From JBBQKI01 sp038326725 (GTDB lineage: Bacteria > Bacteroidota > Bacteroidia > Flavobacteriales > Flavobacteriaceae): 31,903 bases of DNA. How positions within the stretch are numbered: position 1 is the first letter of the stretch; every line of letters begins with the position of its first letter. The stretch lies in contig JBBQKI010000025.1 in the NCBI GenBank assembly GCA_038326725.1, positions 1 through 31,903 of the forward strand, read 5' to 3'. Shown here piece after piece: positions 1 to 6,905 of this stretch. The notes beneath the pieces were generated by a model. That model was not told the origin of the DNA. It ran no database searches and saw only the letters and a list, made by a program, of their open reading frames with translations. The position numbers and the translations under genes are program-made.

Positions 1-309
1 TTTTTCGAGGTTTTGATCCAACCGGGCCATTGCTGTTTTTGGATTACTAAATTTCTCACGCTTCATTGTAATGCCAACCCTATTTGCAAAACGATTGAAA
101 ATTTTTCCGGGCAAAGCGCGATAGGTAATTACCGGGGCATGATTCACCTTTAAAAACGGTATATAACAAAACAACAACCCACTTCCAATCCCAAACACCA
201 TCGGCTCGCTTACGCTAAAACCGTTGTATTTCATCAGGTTGGAAACCACTCCGTTTTCACAATGGGCGGTTTGGTGGTGGGTGAAGTTTAATACGGTTTC
301 TGGTTTCAA
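1..309 (-). CDS. BtrH N-terminal domain protein of the flexirubin cluster (partial, C-terminus outside window)
   Basis: The frame is open for 103 codons to the window edge. It contains NFTHHQTAHCENG (about residues 8-20), followed by a segment with GFSVSEPMVFGIGSG. This is the pattern of the BtrH N-terminal domain, named after butirosin BtrH, an acyltransferase that moves an acyl group from a carrier protein to an amine; His and Cys in the first motif are the likely active-site residues. The only start between the upstream in-frame stop and the conserved region is TTG at 307-309, which gives KPETVLNF at the N-terminus; no ATG is available. It is the last visible gene of the pigment operon, 81 bp after the 135-aa gene. 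In this context an acyl-ACP-dependent transfer step, such as joining the polyene acid to the resorcinol, is a reasonable inference, but not shown. The start lies inside a degenerate heptamer repeat. Confidence 0.75.
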   Translation of the reverse strand, partial: MKPETVLNFTHHQTAHCENGVVSNLMKYNGFSVSEPMVFGIGSGLLFCYIPFLKVNHAPVITYRALPGKIFNRFANRVGITMKREKFSNPKTAMARLDQNLEK

Positions 310-322
310 GTTTCAGGTTTTT
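295..322. repeat. Degenerate heptanucleotide tandem repeat (4 units)
   Basis: Four consecutive 7-bp units follow the pattern RGTTTYN on the plus strand with exact 7-base periodicity. The tract covers the TTG start and the first codons of the BtrH-like gene. A second tract of the same type lies at 11426-11460. Confidence 0.6.
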
Positions 323-390
323 CTTTTGATACTTCGATGCTATTGTTACTAAGGATTCTGTGATTCTAAATTTTTAAATTCCTCGACGGA

Positions 391-798
391 TCAACTCATC
401 GACCCCATAGACTTTAATTCTTTGACCGAAACCTCAAAAACCTCAGCATACTTTTGCACTGTTTTATCACTCAATTTTTTAAAAACGGTCGGCTTAAAAT
501 GTCTTTTTATTTTCCATTGCCAAAAGCCTACATAGCTCGCTAAAATCCCGACATCCATTTTATGGAGTTCCATATAATATTCAATGGGACTGGTCTTGCC
601 TGCCTCCATCCGGGATTTTGCATCGGCAGTGCGTGCGTTTATTTCTTCGATAGCATTGTCCAGAGCTATTGTTTTTGGGTCCCACCCGGTACTTGTGGCT
701 GTGGTATATTCCCCATTATCGTCAACAGCATAACAGAGTTCTTTGAAATTAGCCGACTCAAGGCTGCTTTTGTCCTGAGGCACTTCTCTTTTCTTCAT
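391..798 (-). CDS. Small HTH-like protein of the flexirubin operon (135 aa), function unknown
   Basis: I do not recognise a named family. The frame can be extended upstream to 882, but the ATG at 798 is preferred: it overlaps the stop of the preceding dehydratase gene as ATGA, suggesting translational coupling, and the upstream extension lies entirely within that gene. The N-terminal half is polar and charged. The C-terminal part, about residues 80-130, runs MDVGILASYVGFWQWKIKRH and then LSDKTVQKYAEVFEVSVKEL. The end of this resembles the last helices of Cro/CI-type helix-turn-helix domains (LsxxxLxkyAexfxvsxxeL), so DNA or protein binding is possible. The position between the dehydratase and BtrH-like genes suggests a role tied to the pigment pathway. 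There is no signal peptide or membrane segment. Confidence 0.7.
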   Translation of the reverse strand: MKKREVPQDKSSLESANFKELCYAVDDNGEYTTATSTGWDPKTIALDNAIEEINARTADAKSRMEAGKTSPIEYYMELHKMDVGILASYVGFWQWKIKRHFKPTVFKKLSDKTVQKYAEVFEVSVKELKSMGSMS

Positions 799-1259
799 AA
801 TCTTACTTCGTGGATTAAAAAATTCATGGAAGAAGATACGATTAATTTTTCCCCGAGAAAGGTTTCGGCTTCGATGCCGCATAATGTAACACCTCCGGTA
901 TCAAATCTGGAAATGAGCTTTGCTTTGGTTACGATAGATTCTTTAACTTTTGGAAGGCTGAAAATCTCAACCCTTTTGATGGCACTGATATAGCCCACCA
1001 GTTTGTTCCCTTTGCCTTCAAGGTCATCTTTTTCAAAAAAACTTTGGCCCACAACGCCTGATGCCGCTTGGGCAGCATTTTCAATAAGTCCGGTTTCGGA
1101 AAGGATTCCGTTTTTAAGAAATATACAATCTTCGGAAATATTAAATTGGGTGGTAACTGAAACGTCATCAATAGCGAGCACAAAACTCACCATTAGCATG
1201 GGTTTCCGATGTGGAAGGAAATTTGAAATATCAACTTTTGACCAATCTATTGTCTCCAT
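795..1259 (-). CDS. FabZ-like hotdog dehydratase of the aryl polyene pathway
   Basis: At 154 aa, this has the hotdog-fold dehydratase pattern of FabZ. LPHRKPMLMV at residues 15-24 carries the catalytic His17, and the central helix segment ETGLIENAAQAAS (about 55-67) carries the catalytic Glu60. The role would be dehydration of 3-hydroxyacyl-ACP intermediates while the conjugated polyene chain is built; soluble and cytoplasmic. The start codon at 1259 directly follows the stop of the other dehydratase gene at 1260, and the 3' end overlaps the next gene by 4 bp. Aryl polyene systems are known to use two hotdog proteins (ApeI and ApeP) that form a heteromeric dehydratase, and this pair fits that scheme. 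I cannot tell from sequence alone which of the two this one corresponds to. Confidence 0.85.
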   Translation of the reverse strand: METIDWSKVDISNFLPHRKPMLMVSFVLAIDDVSVTTQFNISEDCIFLKNGILSETGLIENAAQAASGVVGQSFFEKDDLEGKGNKLVGYISAIKRVEIFSLPKVKESIVTKAKLISRFDTGGVTLCGIEAETFLGEKLIVSSSMNFLIHEVRL

Positions 1260-1697
1260 TCAATTGGCTAATACGGTTTTCATCTCGATGGTGGAAATAA
1301 TGTCTCCATGGCACTCGGTTTCAACGGTTACCAAGGTTACGCCCATAATTTCATGTAAAATCATTGCGGTGGTAATAAGCTCATCGCCAAGCAGCGGAAG
1401 TTGAAAAATTTCGGCCTTTTTAATGGAACCGATATAACCTGTGGGCGGGGTTTCTTTTCTTAAAAAAAACTGGTATCCCGTATATAATGCCACGGTTTGC
1501 GCCATGTGCTCCATCAAGCCGGGGGCGGTGAAAATGGAATTTTCAGTAAAAATATTTTCTTGGGAAACGGTTAAACCCGAAACCACTTTTTTATCCGAAA
1601 AATGAAATAGGGAATCCACCATCACAAACGGAAATTTCTGCGGAATCAGTTTTCCGATGAAATCTTTATCCGATATTTTTTGGTTTAAAATGTTCAT
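1260..1697 (-). CDS. Second FabZ-like hotdog protein lacking the catalytic histidine
   Basis: This is a 145-aa hotdog protein aligning by eye with FabZ and with its 154-aa neighbour. IPQKFPFVMVD (residues 18-28) corresponds to the FabZ LPHRYPFLLVD motif, but the catalytic His is Gln20. The helix motif APGLMEHMAQ (58-67) keeps the catalytic Glu63. In FabZ-type dimers the His of one subunit and the Glu of the other form each active site, so this protein alone could not form a normal site but could supply Glu to its neighbour. Its gene abuts darB upstream (1697/1698) and the second dehydratase downstream (1259/1260) with no gap, implying co-translation and probably a heterodimer. It may be the ApeI- or ApeP-type partner; that assignment is inference. 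Confidence 0.85.
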   Translation of the reverse strand: MNILNQKISDKDFIGKLIPQKFPFVMVDSLFHFSDKKVVSGLTVSQENIFTENSIFTAPGLMEHMAQTVALYTGYQFFLRKETPPTGYIGSIKKAEIFQLPLLGDELITTAMILHEIMGVTLVTVETECHGDIISTIEMKTVLAN

Positions 1698-2831
1698 TTA
1701 ACAAACCGTCAAATAAGCATACGAATACGAAAACCTTGCGCTTTCCGGAACATGCAATAGAATGTGGTCGCCTTTTTTTAGTTTACCTGAAGCCACCAAG
1801 CCTTCGAGCATTATGAAAATGGAAGCCGCCCCCACATTACCGATTTCGTTAAGGTTCAAAAACCATTTTTCCCAAGGAATGTCTAGGCCCTGATTTTTAA
1901 TTTCCTCAAAAAGCCTTTCCTTGAAATAATAAGAAGAAATATGTGGCAAATAATAATCGATATCTGCCGTGGTAATGTTGTGTTTTTCCAATGCTTTTTT
2001 TAGGCTGTCCACGCCTTTTACCAAAATGTTCTCCCCCAAAAGTTTAACATCCTGTTTGATGGCGAAAACCGAACTTTTTGTCCAATCCTCAACACCAAAT
2101 TCCATCCAGGATTTTAAATTACCATCCGGCATTTTGTCTCCGCCTGCATACATGCAGGTATCCAATTCGTGGGCGTAGGAATAGCCATCCATCCATTCAA
2201 TTTTGATAGGTGTTTTTCCGTTTGGCTTATTTTCCAGAAGGAAAGCCCCAGCGCCGTCGGAAAGCATCCAGCGCAAAAATTCTTTATTGAAAGCAAGAAT
2301 AGGATTGTCCTCAAGCGTTTTTAGATGCTCTACTTCCCCCTCAAACTGCGTGGCTTTTATCCATAAAGAAGGGCGTTCGGAACCGCTACAGACTGCGTTT
2401 TTGGCCTGTTCCGCCTTTATGGCAAGAAAGCCAAACTTCAAAGCGCTCATCCCACTGCAACAAGCCCCGGATGTTGAATGGATCTCCAAATTTCCATTTT
2501 TTAAAAAGCCGTGCACCATTGCCGCATGTGAAGGTAAGATCTGGTCCGGGCTTGAAGTGCCGCACGAAAGCAGCTCGATATCCTTTGTGGTGAAATTTTC
2601 ATCACACAAATTTTCAATGGCTTCCTTGGCAAGCTGTGCATTGTTGTGTGTTACTTCGCCATCGCCGTTGAGGGCGTAATAGCGGGTAGTAATTTGATTA
2701 TTGCGAAGGACAATTCGGCGGGCCTTGGAGGTTTTGCCGTTGATGATGCCCAACTTTTCCTCCATCTCTTCATTCTTCACCGGATGGTTTGGCAAAAACT
2801 TCGCAAGCCTTGTAATGTATACGTCTTTCAT
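1698..2831 (-). CDS. darB: DarB-type beta-ketoacyl-ACP synthase III
   Basis: This 377-aa thiolase-fold enzyme is of the KAS III type. The Cys-His-Asn triad is visible: Cys125 in SGACCSGM (121-128, aligned with FabH ACAGF), His297 in YLPHISSYY, and Asn332 in GNVGAAS. It is longer than FabH (about 317-330 aa), as DarB proteins are. DarB condenses a beta-ketoacyl thioester with a second acyl thioester and cyclises the product to a 2,5-dialkylcyclohexane-1,3-dione. The gene name rests mainly on its 4-bp ATGA overlap with the upstream darA gene, the known darA-darB arrangement in Bacteroidota. Without darA it could be read as a general KAS III. Confidence 0.82.
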   Translation of the reverse strand: MKDVYITRLAKFLPNHPVKNEEMEEKLGIINGKTSKARRIVLRNNQITTRYYALNGDGEVTHNNAQLAKEAIENLCDENFTTKDIELLSCGTSSPDQILPSHAAMVHGFLKNGNLEIHSTSGACCSGMSALKFGFLAIKAEQAKNAVCSGSERPSLWIKATQFEGEVEHLKTLEDNPILAFNKEFLRWMLSDGAGAFLLENKPNGKTPIKIEWMDGYSYAHELDTCMYAGGDKMPDGNLKSWMEFGVEDWTKSSVFAIKQDVKLLGENILVKGVDSLKKALEKHNITTADIDYYLPHISSYYFKERLFEEIKNQGLDIPWEKWFLNLNEIGNVGAASIFIMLEGLVASGKLKKGDHILLHVPESARFSYSYAYLTVC

Positions 2832-3757
2832 TGAAAATCCTTTGTGGCAACAGATGAATAAAATGCTTTTTCCCTTTTTATTTTTTTATGGGAAGGAATA
2901 TAGGTGAGCAAAAATACGACAAATACGATGGGGCCTATAAACCATATTGCAAATAACAAATAATATTTAAATAAAACGAGCCATTTTTTTCTTTTCGAGT
3001 CGCCCGGCAATCCTTTTTTCCTAATGAAGGCAGACCATTTTGAAAATATAACGTTAGCCCGTTTATCGGTGGCTATTAATAATGGTTTTACATGTACTGC
3101 ATCCAACAATAAAAGCTTTTCCTGAAGCTTTGAAAAATCATTTTCAACCAATGAACGTTCGATTGGTTTTCCGAACTTTTGGGCGGCATCAATATCTTTT
3201 TGAGAAACCCCGGGCATGGGGAAAATTCTCCACATTCGGGTTTTTTTTCCACCAAACATCCAGTGCACTATAGTTATAACACTAACGTGGTTTATGTTGC
3301 GGTCCACCAATACTATATTTCCAACCAAGTTGGCTTGGTTCTCTAAAAGTACTTTTTTCATTTTTTCCTGCGCCATAATCCACATATTCCGACAGCCGAT
3401 AACGGTAATAACGGGAGCGTTTCCCAGGACTTTTTTGGCAATATCCGATTTTAAAAAAGAAGTGATGGGAATGGAAGGCGAAAGGAACCAAACAGTGTAT
3501 CCCAAAATAACCAAGTCATACTTTTTTTGAAGAATGGAGATGTCGGGAACTTTAAAAGGAGCTGGAATTTGCAGGAACGATTCCGGAAAGGCATCAAAAA
3601 ATTCTTTGCTTTTCCATGGAAAACCAAATTCCTTTTCAGGGACAACTTCGAAATAGGTAACGTTCGCTTTATCGTTTCCTATGCCCGAAGCAATGTTCTT
3701 CAAAATATCGAACAACTGCCCGGACTGCGAATAATAGATTACAAGGATTTCCTTCAT
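2828..3757 (-). CDS. darA: DarA, dialkylresorcinol-forming aromatase (flavodoxin-like)
   Basis: This is a 309-aa protein starting ILVIYYSQSGQLFDI (4-18), a flavodoxin-like FMN phosphate-binding loop, followed by a Rossmann-like core with DLVILGYTVWFLSPSIP (81-97). The C-terminus has a hydrophobic segment, about residues 259-288, that should anchor it to the inner membrane, followed by a basic tail. This combination matches the Bacteroidota proteins annotated as dialkylresorcinol condensing enzyme DarA. With DarB it forms the dialkylresorcinol half of flexirubins, DarA acting as the aromatase on the cyclohexanedione. The flavodoxin fold fits an oxidation step. The gene starts 3 bp after the acyltransferase gene and overlaps darB by 4 bp. 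Confidence 0.82.
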   Translation of the reverse strand: MKEILVIYYSQSGQLFDILKNIASGIGNDKANVTYFEVVPEKEFGFPWKSKEFFDAFPESFLQIPAPFKVPDISILQKKYDLVILGYTVWFLSPSIPITSFLKSDIAKKVLGNAPVITVIGCRNMWIMAQEKMKKVLLENQANLVGNIVLVDRNINHVSVITIVHWMFGGKKTRMWRIFPMPGVSQKDIDAAQKFGKPIERSLVENDFSKLQEKLLLLDAVHVKPLLIATDKRANVIFSKWSAFIRKKGLPGDSKRKKWLVLFKYYLLFAIWFIGPIVFVVFLLTYIPSHKKIKREKAFYSSVATKDFQ

Positions 3758-3760
3758 TTC

Positions 3761-4642
3761 TTATTCGTTTTTTTCCCAAAAATCAAAATAATTGAACCAT
3801 TGCAATGGGTACTTTTTCAGCATCCATTCCACACTTTCGGTATATGCTTTTAGCAATCCTTGGGCATCTTTATTTTTCACCTCAGCCCTTCGGGAATACA
3901 GGTGGTAATGCTTGTTGGTTTCTTTCATCACATAAACAAACAGTACGGGAACGTTCAACCTGCTGGCCAATAAAAAAGGTCCTGCGGGAAAATTTGCTTC
4001 TTTGTGCAACAAAGATTCCGTCAACACTTTGGAGCCTTTCATATATCGGTCGCCCGTAAAACATACCAATTCGCCATTGGCCAAGGCATTATTTATTTCG
4101 AAAATATGGGATAGGTCTTCCCGCACCAGAATAAACTTTATGTTAGAACGCATGGTAACTTTTTCCATGTATTCCTTTATGTTGCGGTGTTCGGCATCTG
4201 TGGTTACCAAACTAATTTGTGACCGCGTATCGATTTCCTCAAAAAAGAATTCTGCAATTTCAAAATTGCCCACGTGCGCACTTATCAAAATCCCACCCTT
4301 TTGTTTATCGAGAAGGTCAATTATGGTTTCAACCCCGTCACATTCATGGGTAAACTGATTTCTTAAGCCGGAGGAGATTGCAGCTTTGTCTATTATTGTT
4401 TTCCCGAAGGTGTAATAACTTTTATAAATGCTTAAGACACTTTTGACTTTTGAATATTTAAGCCTTTTACGAAAATAATAGTAAATGGAAGCCGTGCTTT
4501 TTCCGGCAAAGAAAAAATAGTAAAAAGCCACGAAGTAGAGCAACCCGTATGCTGCCCGCACTCCCAATTTTTTAATGAAAAATATGAAGATTTTATATCC
4601 TAAGACGGTTCCTTTAGACTTCCCTTCCCACGTTCCTGCCAT
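3761..4642 (-). CDS. LpxL/HtrB-like membrane acyltransferase
   Basis: This is a 293-aa member of the lysophospholipid acyltransferase superfamily, of the lipid A late acyltransferase type. A hydrophobic N-terminal segment (about 17-47) is a membrane anchor. The catalytic HX4E motif is HVGNFE at 123-128, and FTGDRYMKGSK and FPAGPFLLASRLNVPVLFVY follow as the usual substrate-binding and structural blocks. Such genes are regular members of aryl polyene and flexirubin clusters, where they probably transfer the ACP-bound polyene chain to an acceptor. Here that could be the dialkylresorcinol hydroxyl, or a membrane lipid. It sits between the ACP gene (18 bp upstream) and darA, consistent with an acyl-ACP donor. 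The acceptor is inferred from context only. Confidence 0.85.
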   Translation of the reverse strand: MAGTWEGKSKGTVLGYKIFIFFIKKLGVRAAYGLLYFVAFYYFFFAGKSTASIYYYFRKRLKYSKVKSVLSIYKSYYTFGKTIIDKAAISSGLRNQFTHECDGVETIIDLLDKQKGGILISAHVGNFEIAEFFFEEIDTRSQISLVTTDAEHRNIKEYMEKVTMRSNIKFILVREDLSHIFEINNALANGELVCFTGDRYMKGSKVLTESLLHKEANFPAGPFLLASRLNVPVLFVYVMKETNKHYHLYSRRAEVKNKDAQGLLKAYTESVEWMLKKYPLQWFNYFDFWEKNE

Positions 4643-4660
4643 GAATATTTAATGCAAATT

Positions 4661-4903
4661 TCAGCGGATTTTATTTTCAATAAGGTCATAAAAATCTTGA
4701 AGGGTAATAACACCTTGGAAATCTTCCCCGGTCAATTTTACACCAAAGTTTGATTCGATAGCAACCACCAAATCCACAAAATCCAAACTGTCCAACTCCA
4801 ATGTTTCTTTTAAATTCGCGCTTGGTTCAATATCTTCGGTTTCTACTTCAAACTCATCCACCAAGAAGTAGTTTATCCTCTCAATTATAAATTCTTTATT
4901 CAT
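4661..4903 (-). CDS. Acyl carrier protein of the aryl polyene system
   Basis: With the start at 4903 this is an 80-aa acidic ACP. The phosphopantetheine site is Ser39 in LELDSLDFVDLVVAIE, the classic DSL motif followed by helix II. It should be modified by a 4'-phosphopantetheinyl transferase and carry the growing polyene. An alternative ATG at 4918 adds five residues (MQTLK) and overlaps the ketosynthase gene by 13 bp; the ATG at 4903 lies 2 bp after the ketosynthase stop and begins at the usual ACP N-terminus, so I prefer it. Its position directly after the ketosynthase gene suggests the two proteins work together. Aryl polyene clusters often have two ACPs; only one is in this window. Confidence 0.9.
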   Translation of the reverse strand: MNKEFIIERINYFLVDEFEVETEDIEPSANLKETLELDSLDFVDLVVAIESNFGVKLTGEDFQGVITLQDFYDLIENKIR

Positions 4904-4905
4904 TT

Positions 4906-6129
4906 TTAATGTCTGCATTTTTTAATAATTAGGGCCGAATTGGTTCCACCAAATCCGAAAGAATTGGACAAAAATACATCAATTTTTCTGTTTAACGTTT
5001 TGTTAACAAGGTTTAATTTTAATGCCGCATCATCAGGTGTTTCCAAATTAATATTCGGTGCTATAAAGGAATGTTCCATCATGAGCATGGAATAAATAAT
5101 CTCGCTGGCTCCCGCCATCCAACATTCATGCCCGGTCATGGATTTGGTAGAGCTAACGTATGGCCCATTTTCGCCAAAAACATCAAGGATTGCCTGCGCT
5201 TCATTTGCATCACCAACGATCGTGGACGTGGCATGTGCATTTACATAATCCACCGTTGAGGGTTGAATGTTGGCCTGATCCAAAGCCATTTTCATGGCGC
5301 GGGAAGGACCTTCAACATTAGGGGTGGAAATGTGATCGCCGTTTGAGGAAAAACCATAACCAATTATTTCCGCCAATATAGGCGCGCCACGTTTTACTGC
5401 CGATTCGTAGCTTTCCAAAATCAACGTTGCACCGCCACCACTTGGCACCAATCCATCGCGATCTTTATCGAACGGGCGGCATGCTTTGGTGGGGTCGGAT
5501 TCTTTTGAAAAAACCCCTAGGCCATCAAAACTGCCCATGGCCACTTCGTTTATTTCCTGTGCCCCGCCACAAATAATGCAATCCTGCATGCCATTTTTTA
5601 TAAGAAAATAGGCCATTCCGATGGAATGGGATCCGCTAGCACAAGCTGCGCTTATGGTAAAATTGATACCCTTCAGTTTAAAAATCGTAGAAAGGTTCAT
5701 TGTAACGGTAGAGTTCATCGCTTTAAAAATAGCACCGGAACCCACCAAAGTGGTGTCTTTTTTCTCCCTTATTTTATCCACCGATTCCATAACGGATTTT
5801 GCGGTGCTGTCATTCCCGTACAATATCCCGACTTCATTCTCCTCAAGGAATTCTTCCGTAATCCCAGCATTTTTAAGTGCTTCGAGGGTGGCTACATAAG
5901 CATAGGCACCTTCCTCGCCCAAACTAACGCGCTGCCTTCGGGAAAGAAGTTCCTTCAAATCGGGTTCTTCTATTGCACCCGTTAAACAGGAACGGTAACC
6001 AAATTCTTTCCTTTTTTCATCGCAAACAATTCCAGATTTACCTTCATATAAAGAATCTTTTACCTCTTCGAGATTTTTGCCGATGCAGGAATAAATTCCC
6101 AATCCCGTAATGACCACTCTCCTCTCCAT
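4906..6129 (-). CDS. FabF-type beta-ketoacyl-ACP synthase (aryl polyene chain elongation)
   Basis: At 407 aa this is a type II ketosynthase with a complete Cys-His-His triad: Cys163 in SAACASGSHSIG, His299 in NAHATSTIVGD, and His334 in MTGHECWMAGASE, with Lys329 before it. N-terminal VVITGLGIYSCIG and C-terminal NSFGFGGTN are the usual FabF blocks. It should catalyse decarboxylative Claisen condensation of malonyl-ACP with the aryl acyl chain, as ApeO-like enzymes do. The intact triad argues against a chain-length-factor role, so any inactive partner subunit must be encoded outside the window. It is 10 bp downstream of the ketoreductase gene and just upstream of the ACP gene. The exact Ape subtype cannot be assigned by eye. 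Confidence 0.88.
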   Translation of the reverse strand: MERRVVITGLGIYSCIGKNLEEVKDSLYEGKSGIVCDEKRKEFGYRSCLTGAIEEPDLKELLSRRQRVSLGEEGAYAYVATLEALKNAGITEEFLEENEVGILYGNDSTAKSVMESVDKIREKKDTTLVGSGAIFKAMNSTVTMNLSTIFKLKGINFTISAACASGSHSIGMAYFLIKNGMQDCIICGGAQEINEVAMGSFDGLGVFSKESDPTKACRPFDKDRDGLVPSGGGATLILESYESAVKRGAPILAEIIGYGFSSNGDHISTPNVEGPSRAMKMALDQANIQPSTVDYVNAHATSTIVGDANEAQAILDVFGENGPYVSSTKSMTGHECWMAGASEIIYSMLMMEHSFIAPNINLETPDDAALKLNLVNKTLNRKIDVFLSNSFGFGGTNSALIIKKCRH

Positions 6130-6139
6130 TGTTTTTTAT

Positions 6140-6889
6140 TTAGGAATAAATCCCACCGTTAATATTTAGGATTTCCCCGGTAATATACGAGGCGTTTTTG
6201 GAAGCCAAAAAACCCACGGCATGGGCCACTTCCTCAGCCTCGCCAAAGCGGTTTAAGGGGATCATTTTTTTTAATTCATTTTCGTCCAAACTACCCGTCA
6301 TTTCGGTACGGATAAAGCCCGGGGCCACTGCGTTCACGGTAATGTTGCGTTTTGCAACTTCCTGCGCCAATGCTTTGGTGGCTGCTACGAGTGCACCTTT
6401 GGCGGCAGAATAATTGGTTTGGCCGGGGGTGCCTTTTAAGCCAGAAACCGAAACCATGTTTATAATCCGGCCATAACGGTTCACTAACATTTTTTGAAGA
6501 ACTTGCGTGGTAACGTTATAAAAACCGTTCAGACTTGTATTGATCACGCTGTTCCAATCTTCTGGTGGCATCCACATAAAAAGCCCGTCTTTTGTAATTC
6601 CTGCGTTGTTTACAAGCACTTCGATAATTGCTCCTGGGTTTTCGGAATGCCAAGTTTCCAAAGCTGTTTTCACGGCATCGTTATCCGCAACATTGAACTT
6701 GATGATTTCGCCTTGGCTGCCCAAGTTTTCAACCTCTTTTAAAGTTTCGAGGGCAGCTTCTTTATTACTATTGTAATTGATAAGAATTTTATATTCTGTA
6801 TCCTGTGCCAAACGAAGGCACACGGCACGGCCAATGCCACGGGACCCACCTGTTATCAAGGCAAATTTCTGCTTAATCGTTTCTTTCAT
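6140..6889 (-). CDS. fabG: FabG-type 3-oxoacyl-ACP reductase (ketoreductase, SDR)
   Basis: This is a 249-aa short-chain dehydrogenase. The NADPH-binding motif TGGSRGIG is at 13-20, NNAG at 94-97, and the catalytic Ser147, Tyr160 and Lys164 lie in MVSVSGLKG and NYSAAKG. PGFIRTEMT, about 190-198, is the typical FabG substrate-loop region and ITGEILNINGG the C-terminus. It should reduce 3-ketoacyl-ACP after each condensation in polyene synthesis, the ApeQ role. The length is normal for FabG and all key residues are present. It lies between the WG-repeat gene (16 bp upstream) and the ketosynthase gene (10 bp downstream). A housekeeping FabG role is less likely because every other neighbour belongs to the pigment set. 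Confidence 0.9.
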   Translation of the reverse strand: MKETIKQKFALITGGSRGIGRAVCLRLAQDTEYKILINYNSNKEAALETLKEVENLGSQGEIIKFNVADNDAVKTALETWHSENPGAIIEVLVNNAGITKDGLFMWMPPEDWNSVINTSLNGFYNVTTQVLQKMLVNRYGRIINMVSVSGLKGTPGQTNYSAAKGALVAATKALAQEVAKRNITVNAVAPGFIRTEMTGSLDENELKKMIPLNRFGEAEEVAHAVGFLASKNASYITGEILNINGGIYS

Positions 6890-6905
6890 TTAAAAAATCT
6901 CCTAA

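Noticed and set aside
799..882. N-terminal extension of the 135-aa protein (28 extra residues, MRHRSRNLSRG...)
   Set aside because: It lies wholly within the dehydratase coding sequence and is basic translated antiframe. The ATGA overlap at 795-798 gives a natural coupled start.
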